From NCBI GenBank assembly GCA_003157445.1, contig PMJN01000233.1, positions 1 through 17,891 on the forward strand: a stretch of 17,891 nt of DNA, written 5' to 3'. The notes below the pieces were generated by a model. That model was not told the origin of the DNA. It saw nothing but the letters and a program-made list of their open reading frames with translations, and ran no database searches. Source of the DNA: Micrococcales bacterium (GTDB lineage: Bacteria; Actinomycetota; Actinomycetes; Actinomycetales; Dermatophilaceae). Made by a program: the position numbers and the translations under genes. Shown here piece after piece: positions 6,319 to 13,351 of the stretch (its first letter is position 1; each line of letters opens with the position of its first letter).

Positions 6319-7331
6319 CCGAGCTGTCGACATGCGATCTAGCGGTGCGGGTTCTGCGGCAGCAACGGACCGCGATGATGGCGATGCTCGGCGAAGCACT
6401 GGATGCCTACAAGAGTCCAGTCGACAGCTCGCCCCGATCAGCAGACGACGACTGGATCAACACTCAGCCGCGGGTTTGGCGCGAGGCGCTCAACGGCATT
6501 CTGGGCCTCGCCACCGAGCAAGTTGCCGAACTGCTGCGCGTCGCCGACGAGCATGCTGTCGCACTCGAGGTGCTCCTCAAGGCCGACGAGGTGCTGCCGA
6601 TCCCGATGACCACCCTCGTCCGATCGATCCACGAAGCGTTCATCGGTGTGTGCTGGTCGGTCGACCCCACGCTCACCTGCGAGCAACGTATGACCAGATC
6701 AGCCGCAGGCACCCTGGCCAGCAGTCAAGGAAATCTCGGCCCACTCCGCCAGCTGCAGAACCCGCCCGCAGCGCACGTCGTCCAAGTCGAACAGGCCGTT
6801 CAGGGAATGCAGGACTACCTCGAAAAGCATGGATTCAAACTGAACTACGACAAGCAGACCTCGAAGATGGCGACCAGCGTCGCCTATGGCACCAGCCGCG
6901 CCGCGCTCAAGCTCAACGTCACCGAGGCAAGCCTCAGATACATGCCCGGCTCGCACCACATGTGGTCGCTCGGCTCGGGCGCCACACACTCTCGCAACTG
7001 GTTCACCGCCGGCCTGGCCGGCTCTCGCAGCCAGCTCACCATCATGGTCATGGCCCCGCTGCTCGACTTCGCTGACACCCTAGTCGACAACGTCTCGGAC
7101 TACGTCGGACTCGACACGCAGCAGTTTCACCAGAAGGCACACCTGCGCCGCCGCATGCTGCTCGCACGCAACGACGGGAGGCAGTTCGGCAGTGTCACGC
7201 TGGGTTACACCGACTACGCGGCCGACCGAGACAAGGCACTCATGGCACCCGGGAGCGCGCCACCGTCCACCCCGACCTGCCCCGGGCAGGAGTCGAACGG
7301 ATCCATGAATGCGGCCAACCGCGCTGGGTAG
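6315..7331 (+). CDS. hypothetical helical cytosolic protein
   Basis: 338 residues, no signal peptide or clear membrane segment. The predicted character is mainly alpha-helical: ILGLATEQVAELLRVADEHA (78-97) and ALEVLLKADEV, then a conserved-looking block RSIHEAFIGVCWSVDP (103-118) with nearby EQRMTRSAA. Toward the C-terminus, a histidine-rich segment MPGSHHMWSLGSGATHSRNW and a helix follow. This spread of Arg/Glu/His in helices loosely recalls DUF5677-like or HEPN-like proteins, but I see no diagnostic motif. An in-frame TAA just before ATG 6315 fixes the start. The last about 25 residues are low-complexity and may be read-through. Confidence 0.7.
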   Translation: MTELSTCDLAVRVLRQQRTAMMAMLGEALDAYKSPVDSSPRSADDDWINTQPRVWREALNGILGLATEQVAELLRVADEHAVALEVLLKADEVLPIPMTTLVRSIHEAFIGVCWSVDPTLTCEQRMTRSAAGTLASSQGNLGPLRQLQNPPAAHVVQVEQAVQGMQDYLEKHGFKLNYDKQTSKMATSVAYGTSRAALKLNVTEASLRYMPGSHHMWSLGSGATHSRNWFTAGLAGSRSQLTIMVMAPLLDFADTLVDNVSDYVGLDTQQFHQKAHLRRRMLLARNDGRQFGSVTLGYTDYAADRDKALMAPGSAPPSTPTCPGQESNGSMNAANRAG

Positions 7332-7346
7332 CACCCTGACCGGGTG
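7332..7346. terminator. hairpin directly after the 6315 gene
   Basis: CACCC-TGACC-GGGTG begins at the base after the TAG. The stem is 5 bp and there is no T-run, so it is a weak candidate terminator. It is also the left edge of element 5. Confidence 0.3.
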
Positions 7347-7420
7347 GCGTTCCGTAATCGGGACGGCGGAAGGTCGACAAACACGACCGCAGATACTGAA
7401 TGTAGTGCGTCGGGGTAGAC
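7347..7420 (-). repeat. interspersed element 5 (ATCGGGACGGC / hairpin sub-type)
   Basis: Plus-strand order: GTTCCGTAATCGGGACGGC, then AAGGTCGACAAACACGACCG, then an imperfect hairpin ending AGTGCGTCGG. The same order occurs at 9350-9410 and, inverted, at 1655-1710. It separates the 6315 gene from the convergent interrupted gene ending at 7432. Confidence 0.6.
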
Positions 7421-7431
7421 GCTTCACTGCC

Positions 7432-7779
7432 CTATATGGGCGCTAGGTATGTCGCGTGAGACTCGACCACAAGGCCAACCTGTCGGTCCGACCAGGACTT
7501 GTCTTCCGGTTCCGTCTCGCACAGTTCGACGTGAACCGTTCCTGTGGGTTCCCACTGCTGGCCGACGTATCGGAGTTCGGGCACCAGGTACGAGCCGGTG
7601 CGGGACTGGCGCTTCCCACTGACGACTCCCGTTGCGGTCAACGGCTCGTCCAGATGGACGACACAAGCAGGCGTGGCATTCTGACCGGGTATCCACTTCA
7701 GGAGATACCCCGTGACTTCCGAACGTGCGCCCAGCTATTCGGGCTCGAAGTCGTATCCGCCTGACTGCGATTCGAGCAC
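7432..7779 (-). pseudogene. hypothetical gene interrupted by an in-frame TAG
   Basis: The minus frame reads from GTG 7779 as VLESQSGGYDFEPE, then a TAG at 7735-7737, then LGARSEVTGYLLKWIPGQNA and on to CVVHLDEPLTATGVVSGKR, finishing LVVESHATYLAPI at TAG 7432. The post-stop frame has convincing protein composition for about 100 codons but contains no ATG or GTG before TTG 7641. That start would discard a well-formed stretch. The simplest reading is a 115-residue gene broken by one nonsense mutation. Translation from TTG (69 residues) remains possible. No family recognised. Confidence 0.5.
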
Positions 7780-7803
7780 CGGGTTTCAGCATCACCGAGT
7801 CAT

Positions 7804-7850
7804 ACCTTCTCAGAAGGCACGCCCAACATCCTCATCATCAGCGTTGGGCG
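7804..7850. terminator. two adjacent hairpins, possible terminator or recombination-like site
   Basis: CCTTCT-C-AGAAGG (7804-7816) is followed by CGCCCAAC (7820-7827) and GTTGGGCG (7843-7850) with a 15-base loop. The boxes GCCCAAC and GTTGGGC match the integron attC consensus pair RYYYAAC/GTTRRRY, but the 30-base site is shorter than known attC sites. Placed between two minus-strand ORFs, it may simply end transcription of the downstream ORF (7891-8115) region. Confidence 0.4.
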
Positions 7851-7890
7851 CGCTCCTGCCGATGAGCGCGAAACAACGCAAGGGCTGGAC

Positions 7891-8115
7891 CTACCGCCAG
7901 TAGTACAGCTCCGTGGGGTCGTCGGGATACGTCACGCCGTAGTCGACGCCCGGCTCCGGAACCTCGACGGCGTCTCCCTCGGGGTCGAGAGGCCGCCAAG
8001 CGGAGTCCCGTTCGACGTTCGGCGGATCTAAGCGGTCAACGCGCGTGCCCTGAATTTCGTCGGGATGATCATGGAGAAGCCGACGCGATGGATGACGCTG
8101 CAGGAGTTGCACCAC
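7891..8115 (-). CDS. small hypothetical protein (uncertain)
   Basis: From tandem GTG codons at 8115 and 8112 the 74-residue product reads VVQLLQRHPSRRLLHDHPDE, continues IQGTRVDRLDPPNVERD and ends GVTYPDDPTELYYWR. The C-terminal half is acidic and proline-rich with plausible composition. The N-terminal third overlaps a competing plus-strand frame (8065-8193, MIMEKPTRWMTLQELHHELE), which also looks protein-like. No Shine-Dalgarno clearly favours either. The upstream 8116-8408 stretch has coding-like fragments in more than one frame and may be a decayed gene. Confidence 0.4.
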   Translation of the reverse strand: MVQLLQRHPSRRLLHDHPDEIQGTRVDRLDPPNVERDSAWRPLDPEGDAVEVPEPGVDYGVTYPDDPTELYYWR

Positions 8116-8193
8116 GAGCTCGAACGGACACTTCCGGCGTGGGGGCCGTGGATGTCGATGGCGTCCTGGCCAGTGACCAGGTCGTTTTACTGA
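8065..8193 (+). CDS. alternative short ORF opposite the 7891-8115 gene (uncertain)
   Basis: 42 codons from ATG 8065 to TGA 8191-8193, reading MIMEKPTRWMTLQELHHELE, then RTLPAWGPWMSM. Composition is reasonable, with a Trp-rich amphipathic helix, but there is no real ribosome-binding site. It occupies the same DNA as the start of the minus-strand ORF, so at most one of the two is real. Confidence 0.25.
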   Translation: MIMEKPTRWMTLQELHHELERTLPAWGPWMSMASWPVTRSFY

Positions 8194-8408
8194 GCCAGGA
8201 CGCGCACCGTCGCCAGGAGGCGATGAAGGACAGGTCGGGCAGGCCCATCGAGGCACTCGTTGACTCCCAGAGCTCTGGCGATGGGAGCTGGCGATATGTC
8301 CGAGTAGTCCTTTCGGTCAGTTCTCTTGGATTCACCAGACCCAGCCTCTGGACGATCTCTACCGTTTGAAGCAGGGGGGCATCGGAATGTCTTCAAGGGG
8401 TTGGGATC

Positions 8409-9125
8409 ATGCGCAGTCGCCTGTTGTATCTTCCAATGATCGTTGTGTTCGCGGCAGCGGCCTGCTCTACAGCGCCGGATCGTGCAACCACAATCGGCGC
8501 GCAGCCAGCGGCGGCAACTCACGCTCAAGAACCAGTAAGCCAGGCTCCCAAGCCCAAGGGGGCCGGGTATCAGCTCACTTCGGCTCAGGCAAAGGCCGCC
8601 ATGCTAATCGTGGCCGATTTCCCAACCGGCTGGGCTTCTGACAAGTCCTTGGAACCGTCCGATGGCACGGCCAAGATTGAGCCGGTTGCTTGCCAGAAGA
8701 TGGACGACGAGATGCTTACCGTGGGCAAGGGTGCCAAAGTCAAGGAGAAGGCGACCTTCAGCAAAGACCTGAGTGTACTGGAGATGCAGGTTTCCTCTTC
8801 CGACGCCGATGACCGCATCGACCAGATCAAGAACCTTGGCGACATGCTGGCCAAGTGTGCCCACTACACCTCCACTGGCAAGGCCGGGAAGATTGAGTCG
8901 ACCTTGTCGCCGCTGTCTTTCCCGAACCTTGGTAACCAGACGCTTGCCGTGCGGGTGAACGAGAATTTCGAAGGGATGGACGTAGTTAGTGACTTCGTGT
9001 TCGTAGCGACTGGTCACAACACGGTCAGCTTCATCGCTGCGGGGTTCGAGCCCATCCCCGGAGCAGAGCTAGAGAAGGTCGCACGAACGGGCATGGCCAA
9101 GCTTGCGGTCGCGGCCAAGAACTGA
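8409..9125 (+). CDS. actinobacterial lipoprotein, sensor-domain-like
   Basis: 238 residues with a type II signal peptide: MRSRLLYLPMIVVF, then AAAAC with Cys19 as the lipidation residue. A Thr/Ala/Pro/Gln linker (20-52) leads to a globular domain starting YQLTSAQAKAAMLIVADFP (54-72). The order leucine/alanine helix, PTGW, a central ACQ (Cys95), then KCAHY, resembles extracellular PknH-like sensor domains of actinobacterial lipoproteins, but this is inferred from general pattern only. ATG 8409 has AAGGGG about nine bases upstream. GC at third positions is lower than in the oxidoreductase gene. No same-strand partner. Confidence 0.8.
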   Translation: MRSRLLYLPMIVVFAAAACSTAPDRATTIGAQPAAATHAQEPVSQAPKPKGAGYQLTSAQAKAAMLIVADFPTGWASDKSLEPSDGTAKIEPVACQKMDDEMLTVGKGAKVKEKATFSKDLSVLEMQVSSSDADDRIDQIKNLGDMLAKCAHYTSTGKAGKIESTLSPLSFPNLGNQTLAVRVNENFEGMDVVSDFVFVATGHNTVSFIAAGFEPIPGAELEKVARTGMAKLAVAAKN

Positions 9126-9203
9126 TGGCCATTCGCGGAACCTTGTTGTGCTTGAAAACCGACACGTTGTTTGGGTTGGCCACATCCCAAAGGAGAAGCC
9201 CGA

Positions 9204-9266
9204 ATGCCTAACGAGCGACTTGAGACACTTGCTCGTCGGTCGGTGGATGCGTCTTTCCGCGTGTGA
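9204..9266 (+). CDS. 20-residue ORF with good ribosome-binding site (gene start remnant?)
   Basis: ATG 9204 follows AAAGGAG at eight-base spacing. The product, MPNERLETLARRSVDASFRV (20 residues), looks like the beginning of a normal cytosolic protein that is cut short by TGA 9264-9266. No continuation in another frame is convincing. It may be a truncated gene front left where element 6 was inserted. Confidence 0.3.
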   Translation: MPNERLETLARRSVDASFRV

Positions 9267-9572
9267 CGTGAGCTTTCCGCTCGGGGGTCGGCCTCGACGA
9301 ACATCCGCTCTATGCCGCGATGGGCGTGTGACCTTGTTCGGTGAGGGGATCGGTGATCGGGACGGCAAACGGTCGAGAAACACGTCCTCAATGCCGAATT
9401 GAGGACGTCTAGGAAGATGGTCAGAGGCTCAAAACGTTGTCCTCGCGGTTCGGCTCGTCGCGTTGTCACGCCAACCATCAAGGGTCTCTCGTCGGGGTTA
9501 TCACGGGTGGTGCAGCGCCCCATGCTGACAGAGAGAGCCAGTTCCGACGGTAGGGCGAAGAGGTGAGGCGCG
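9267..9572. other. gene-free stretch of about 300 bases containing element 6
   Basis: Apart from element 6 (9335-9411) I see only short shadow frames on both strands. One minus frame near 9250-9320 (MFVEADPRAESSRHT) is mildly protein-like but lacks support. Confidence 0.4.
9335..9411 (-). repeat. interspersed element 6 with 11-bp perfect hairpin
   Basis: Contains GGGATCGGTGATCGGGACGG, then CAAACGGTCGAGAAACACGT, and ends in a perfect hairpin ACGTCCTCAAT (9382-9392) / ATTGAGGACGT (9398-9408) with loop GCCGA. Its reverse complement matches element 2 (1655-1710) at about four of five positions, and element 5 follows the same order. The hairpin is strong enough to act as a terminator, but no T-run follows. 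Confidence 0.7.
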
Positions 9573-9803
9573 CTACCGGACCCCAGTCCACTTACTCGGT
9601 CCCGGACCCGGCTGCTTGGTGCGATCCTTCGGCTTGCGTGGGAGGGACAGGATAATGAGCGCGATACCTACGAACGATGCGATGCGTGGCCAGTTGCCTT
9701 GCCCCCAGTACGCTGCAGACACACCCCACAAGATCATGCCCGGGACCGCGAACCGCAGGTATCGGGGGTCACGCAGCACCCTCCAGCGAGAAATGTGACT
9801 CAC
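9573..9803 (-). CDS. small two-helix membrane protein
   Basis: 76 residues from GTG 9803, which has AAGGGAG six bases upstream. VSHISRWRVLRDPRYL precedes helix 1 (17-33, RFAVPGMILWGVSAAYW). A short loop QGNWPR and helix 2 (41-54, IASFVGIALIILSL) follow, then a basic proline-rich tail. The frame stays open upstream to GTG 10067, adding 88 residues that include a plausible segment (ANCTQGYVKWFYDSRNSSS). The longer form (164 residues) is therefore possible, and AGGGG precedes that GTG. I prefer the short form on spacing. No family recognised. Confidence 0.6.
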   Translation of the reverse strand: MSHISRWRVLRDPRYLRFAVPGMILWGVSAAYWGQGNWPRIASFVGIALIILSLPRKPKDRTKQPGPGPSKWTGVR

Positions 9804-10029
9804 AGCCGACTCCCTTCGTGAGCGGCCCACAGCTTCGGTGAACCAGTGTGGGCCGTTTGTGCCACCGTGGAGGGCTTCATATTGCAGTAGAGCATATAGG
9901 CGTCGATGGCGCCCCAGGGAGGAACTGTTCCGGCTGTCGTAGAACCACTTTACGTAGCCCTGCGTGCAGTTCGCTGGGTTGGCGCTGGCTGACATCCAGT
10001 GGTGGTTCCTGTAGAGCAAGGGCGGATCG
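9804..10029. other. open but unassigned stretch upstream of the small membrane protein
   Basis: On the minus strand it is a continuous in-frame extension of the 9573-9803 gene. It is either the N-terminal half of a 164-residue protein or the remnant of a separate gene. Third-position GC is low and codons are mixed, so I leave it uncalled. Confidence 0.35.
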
Positions 10030-10035
10030 CGACGC

Positions 10036-10219
10036 ACTGTCATAGCCGCATTTCGCGCGGTCGTCACGAAGGCCCCTGGCTGCCAGGTGTTCGTAACGGG
10101 ATCCCCCTACGGAGCGACGAAAACCCTGCTTGTGCCAGCGCGGAACGGCCTCCGCGCGTGCCCGCTGGCCGTTCCCTGATTCGGACGGACGGTCTTGAAG
10201 TCGCGGTCCTTGGCGGTGG
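10036..10219 (+). repeat. interspersed palindromic element 7 with 46-bp exact repeat
   Basis: Begins CTGTCATAGCCGC. The centre is AACGGGATCCCCCTACGGAG (10096-10115). The right arm GCGACGAAAACCCTGCTTGT then GCCAGCGCGGAACGG aligns with element 4. It continues into GTTCCCTGATTCGGACGG and on to CTTGGCGG (10171-10216), identical over 46 bases to 17138-17183. The left arm is only partly palindromic. It lies in front of the FRG gene. Confidence 0.75.
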
Positions 10220-10345
10220 AAAGGGGGAGCGGGTACTCCGACTGTCATGGCGGGCGCGGCCCCTCAGCACTTCTGGATGATTCGAGTCGGCGTCTTGAAC
10301 TACGTTGTTCCAGTGATGTCGGGACCTGCAGAAGAGGGGACGGAG

Positions 10346-11956
10346 ATGCCGTCGGACGAAGGTGCGTCCGACTCGTCGGATGCTCTCACGCGCGATGTCT
10401 CGGCGACGGACGCGGGCGAGGCGGTCACTGAAGCGCTCTCAGACGCCGCCCGGCAGGCCGTGATGAGCCCCAAGGTCCGCGCTGATGTGCTCGCGGCAGT
10501 GCAGGGCAAGACCACTGGCCCGCTTGGTCTTGAATCGCCTGCCATCTCCCGGGCCGTCAACACCGCCCTCGCGGACGCCGCCACGCAAGCCGTCATGAAC
10601 CCTGACGTGCAGCGGTCAATCCGCGAGGCAGTGCGCACCACCGCCCTCGGTCTGCCCGGCCTCCAGACACCTGCCATCACCAGAGCCGTGAACACTGCCT
10701 TCGCCAACGCCGCCAAACAGGCCGTGCTCACCCCGCAGGTGAATCAAGCCTTCCGCGACGCCGTGCGATGGCAAGCCGCACGAGGGAATGTGACAGCACC
10801 GGACCCAGCCATTGCCTTGGCCCTTGAGGCCGCTGCCACGCACGCAGAACCGCACGCGGCCACCGTCACCCAGGAGCCGGAGGCCCGTGCCCGACCGGTG
10901 CTGTCTGTGGGGTTATTCTCCCCAGACTTCGCCGGCCCAGGCAATTTTTTCGCCCACCACGAGCTGGTCGTTGAGTCATTCACCCACCTGTTGAACGAGA
11001 TCACAGCCCTTTCCGACAAGAACCCCAAGCTCAGTTTCGTCTGGCGTGGGCATCAGGACGCCGACTGGGGCTTGCACAGCAGCTTGTACAGGCGGCTGAT
11101 GGCGCACCACGGCGTCACAACGCACCGCACAGGCACGTCTGAACCGCAACCTCAGGTGTTCCCGGACGAGGAGATGATGCTGACAGCCGAGAGCGCCATC
11201 TTGGAAGAAGCGATCGAGTGGCGCATGTCCGAGGTCCCCGCGCTCGAGTTGTTCGCGCGTCTCCAACACCACGGCGGCCCGACCCGCCTCCTGGACGTCA
11301 CCCGGAACCCCCTCATAGCGGCATGGTTCGCCGTCGAGAACGGTATCGGTGAAGACGATACGGACGGCGAGGACACTGACGCGCGCCTGTTCGCCCTTGC
11401 CACGGGGCCGGTACCGGACACTTCCGACCAACAGGCCAGCGAGCCGGTGCTCAACGAGTTCCTAGCGGACAAGCGATATCCGTTCTGGATGTACGAGTCC
11501 GTCGCGGAGCGCGCCAAGGCCGACTGGGGTACGGGGGCACGCAGACGGATCTGGGTCCCGCCGGCCTACGACGCACGTATCGCAGCGCAGAACGCGGCCT
11601 TCCTCCTCGAGGGGGTACCAATCCTGACGCACGAGACCCTGCACCAGTTCAAGAAGGACAAGAAGCGCCTCGTGAAAGGGCAGGCGCCCCACTGGTCCGC
11701 CGCCGACGTCGCAGCATCCATGTCCATCTACGCCCGACCGACCCACCCGCACACCCGGCCCAAGCCGACCAAGACTCGGCTCGCTCCTCTATTCACGTTT
11801 TGCATCCCGGCGGCAGCCAAGGGGCAGATCCGGAACACCCTCGCGCACACCTACGGGTACACAACTGCGATGCTCTACCCCGACATCCAAGGCATCAGCA
11901 AACGCCTGCGCGACCGGTCCGACTGGCTCGCGGAGATGGCCAGCGCCGAGCACTGA
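10346..11956 (+). CDS. FRG-domain protein with three N-terminal 44-residue repeats
   Basis: 536 residues from ATG 10346, which has GAGGGG about seven bases upstream. ATG 10247 and ATG 10316 are alternatives without good sites. Residues 26-157 are three helical repeats of exactly 44 (starts A26, A70, A114), each with the pattern AVNTALADAATQAVMNP, then REAVR, then GLPGLQTPAITR. A linker leads to an FRG domain: FVWRGHQDADWGLHSSLYRR (231-250), the core LQHHGGPTRLLDVTRN (306-321) then PLIAAWFAVEN, and a late YDARIAAQNAAFLLEGVP (408-425). FRG domains are of unknown function. The motif arginines and aspartate are intact. Cytosolic, single-gene unit. Confidence 0.85.
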   Translation: MPSDEGASDSSDALTRDVSATDAGEAVTEALSDAARQAVMSPKVRADVLAAVQGKTTGPLGLESPAISRAVNTALADAATQAVMNPDVQRSIREAVRTTALGLPGLQTPAITRAVNTAFANAAKQAVLTPQVNQAFRDAVRWQAARGNVTAPDPAIALALEAAATHAEPHAATVTQEPEARARPVLSVGLFSPDFAGPGNFFAHHELVVESFTHLLNEITALSDKNPKLSFVWRGHQDADWGLHSSLYRRLMAHHGVTTHRTGTSEPQPQVFPDEEMMLTAESAILEEAIEWRMSEVPALELFARLQHHGGPTRLLDVTRNPLIAAWFAVENGIGEDDTDGEDTDARLFALATGPVPDTSDQQASEPVLNEFLADKRYPFWMYESVAERAKADWGTGARRRIWVPPAYDARIAAQNAAFLLEGVPILTHETLHQFKKDKKRLVKGQAPHWSAADVAASMSIYARPTHPHTRPKPTKTRLAPLFTFCIPAAAKGQIRNTLAHTYGYTTAMLYPDIQGISKRLRDRSDWLAEMASAEH

Positions 11957-12190
11957 CCCGAGAGAGGCCAGGCGGCCAGGCGGCCACGCGCCCACCGACA
12001 AGCCGCACCGCGACATCAACCGCTCGGTCGCGGCCACACCCTCGAAGGCTCGACCCCATCGCCGGGGCCATGCCCCAGCGAGCCAGCCTCGCCACCGTCT
12101 TTGTGGGCGAATAGACGCGCGACATCGGCATTTGAGGTCGTCGGCCTTTTGCCGCCCCGATTACCGAACGCTGAGCGACGCCTCAGGATG
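11957..12190. other. gene-free GC-rich stretch after the FRG gene
   Basis: A short tandem repeat GGCCAGGC / GGCCAGGC sits at about 11966-11987. No ORF with a ribosome-binding site or protein-like composition was found on either strand. Together with element 8 and its flanks the gap before the next start is 529 bases. Confidence 0.45.
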
Positions 12191-12194
12191 CCTC

Positions 12195-12305
12195 GATTCG
12201 GACCCCGGCGGCGAAGTTTGCGATCCCGTGCGGGGATCCACTTTCGGACGTCGACGCTGGGTGCCGGACCATCTTCGTGGCGCTCCAGCGGTCGTCCACT
12301 ATCGA
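12195..12305 (+). repeat. interspersed palindromic element 8
   Basis: The centre GATCCCGTGCGGGGATCC (12222-12239) is followed by ACTTTCGGACGTCGACGCTG and GGTGCCGGACC. The run GCGGACGYCGACGCTGGGTG (TCGG in this copy) is shared with element 3 (4303-4322). Same sub-type as element 3. Confidence 0.6.
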
Positions 12306-12485
12306 GACGGTGGATGGGATAAGACACGACCGGATGTCTACCTGCTCTTCAATCGGCCAGGATCGGGGACGTCCGCAAGGGCAACGCCAAGATCAACCCG
12401 GATTGAACGGGCAGGCTTCCGCTCCGTACAGGTGTTGAGATGCGGGTGGCAAAGATGGGAAGGTCAACCCATGGAGGCTCTCGCG

Positions 12486-13235
12486 ATGATCGACACCGCG
12501 TTCGACTTCAGGACTGACGCGGGTGCAAGGGACCCCGACAAGCACAGCCCCACACTGCGCCGATACCACCGACTGTTGTGGAGCAAGGCACTGCCCGGCG
12601 GCGAGACCTTCAAACTGGACGACACCACCCCTGACGAATACCTACATCACCGTTCTCAGCTTGGCGAGTTCTTCCTGGCCAGCGACTCGGTGATCCCGAC
12701 ATTCAGGGATTACATGAGGATGCAATCCATCGTCACCCAACTTCCGGAAGCAGACAAGGAAGCGTTCGAGACCATCAGTTGCACCATCGGCGGGATGCTG
12801 CTTTTCCCCAGCAACAAGATCGACGGCAAACCGACGATCAACGGAGCCCGAGGACTCCATCCCAGGATCGCAGACAGGATCGACCTCACCCTTGAGTGCA
12901 TCCGACGCCATTACCGATTCGAGGCCAGCCCACTCGATGAAACACTGCAGCGTTACCGCGACTTCTTCTCGCTGTTCGGTGACTTCCCCGGCTATGTGGA
13001 GTTCTTCCTGCTGCAGGACCTCATCACAGATGACGCCGGCCGGGTCAAGTTCTCCATGCACTTCGACGACTTCACAACCCCAGCACTCCCGCGAGACATC
13101 GAGACCTACAAGGAGTACCAGCGACTCACTATCGAGTTCGTCAAAGCGAGAAACAACCGCATACATCAATGGGACATTGGCCATCTGCAACAGACGCCTG
13201 AACACACGGGGCCGCCGGGACCACTGAGCCGATAG
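12486..13235 (+). CDS. DUF6994-like hypothetical protein
   Basis: 249 residues from ATG 12486 (GGAGG at 12473-12477, eight-base spacer); an ATG at 12471 adds five residues. It begins MIDTAFDFRTDAG, then DPDKHSPTLRRYHRLLWSKA, followed by GGETFKL. The centre has TIGGMLLFPSNKIDGKPTIN and GARGLHPRIADRIDLTLECI, then RRHY. I recognise this layout as the family annotated DUF6994, with no known function; the identification is from memory of the family pattern. No signal peptide or membrane segment. The C-terminus ends in a short proline/glycine tail. Convergent with the methyltransferase gene. Confidence 0.8.
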   Translation: MIDTAFDFRTDAGARDPDKHSPTLRRYHRLLWSKALPGGETFKLDDTTPDEYLHHRSQLGEFFLASDSVIPTFRDYMRMQSIVTQLPEADKEAFETISCTIGGMLLFPSNKIDGKPTINGARGLHPRIADRIDLTLECIRRHYRFEASPLDETLQRYRDFFSLFGDFPGYVEFFLLQDLITDDAGRVKFSMHFDDFTTPALPRDIETYKEYQRLTIEFVKARNNRIHQWDIGHLQQTPEHTGPPGPLSR

Positions 13236-13288
13236 ATGACGGCGCACTCCTGAGCGGTGGCGAGCGGCTCGACGGGAGATCGTGTTGA

Positions 13289-13330
13289 GGCCGGCGCAAA
13301 CCTTTCTCAGTGACTTCGTTGAAGCCGGCC
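13289..13330. terminator. possible bidirectional terminator between convergent genes
   Basis: GGCCGGC (13289-13295) and GCCGGCC (13324-13330) can pair across a 28-base loop, in the 116-base gap between the two convergent stop codons. The loop is long and there is no T-run, so this is weak. Confidence 0.25.
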
Positions 13331-13351
13331 GCTAGAGGGCTGGCCCCACGG

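Noticed and set aside
9207..9238. GCCTAAC followed by ACGAGC/GCTCGT inverted repeat as an attC left end
   Set aside because: It lies inside the short ORF at 9204 and no GTTRRRY right box is found at a suitable distance.
9014..9523. 169-codon minus-strand frame after the lipoprotein
   Set aside because: Overlaps the end of the lipoprotein and element 6; composition is arginine/serine-rich and no ribosome-binding site was found.
12132..12485. 118-codon in-frame extension of the DUF6994-like gene
   Set aside because: It passes through element 8, has no protein-like composition, and GGAGG precedes ATG 12486 at ideal spacing.
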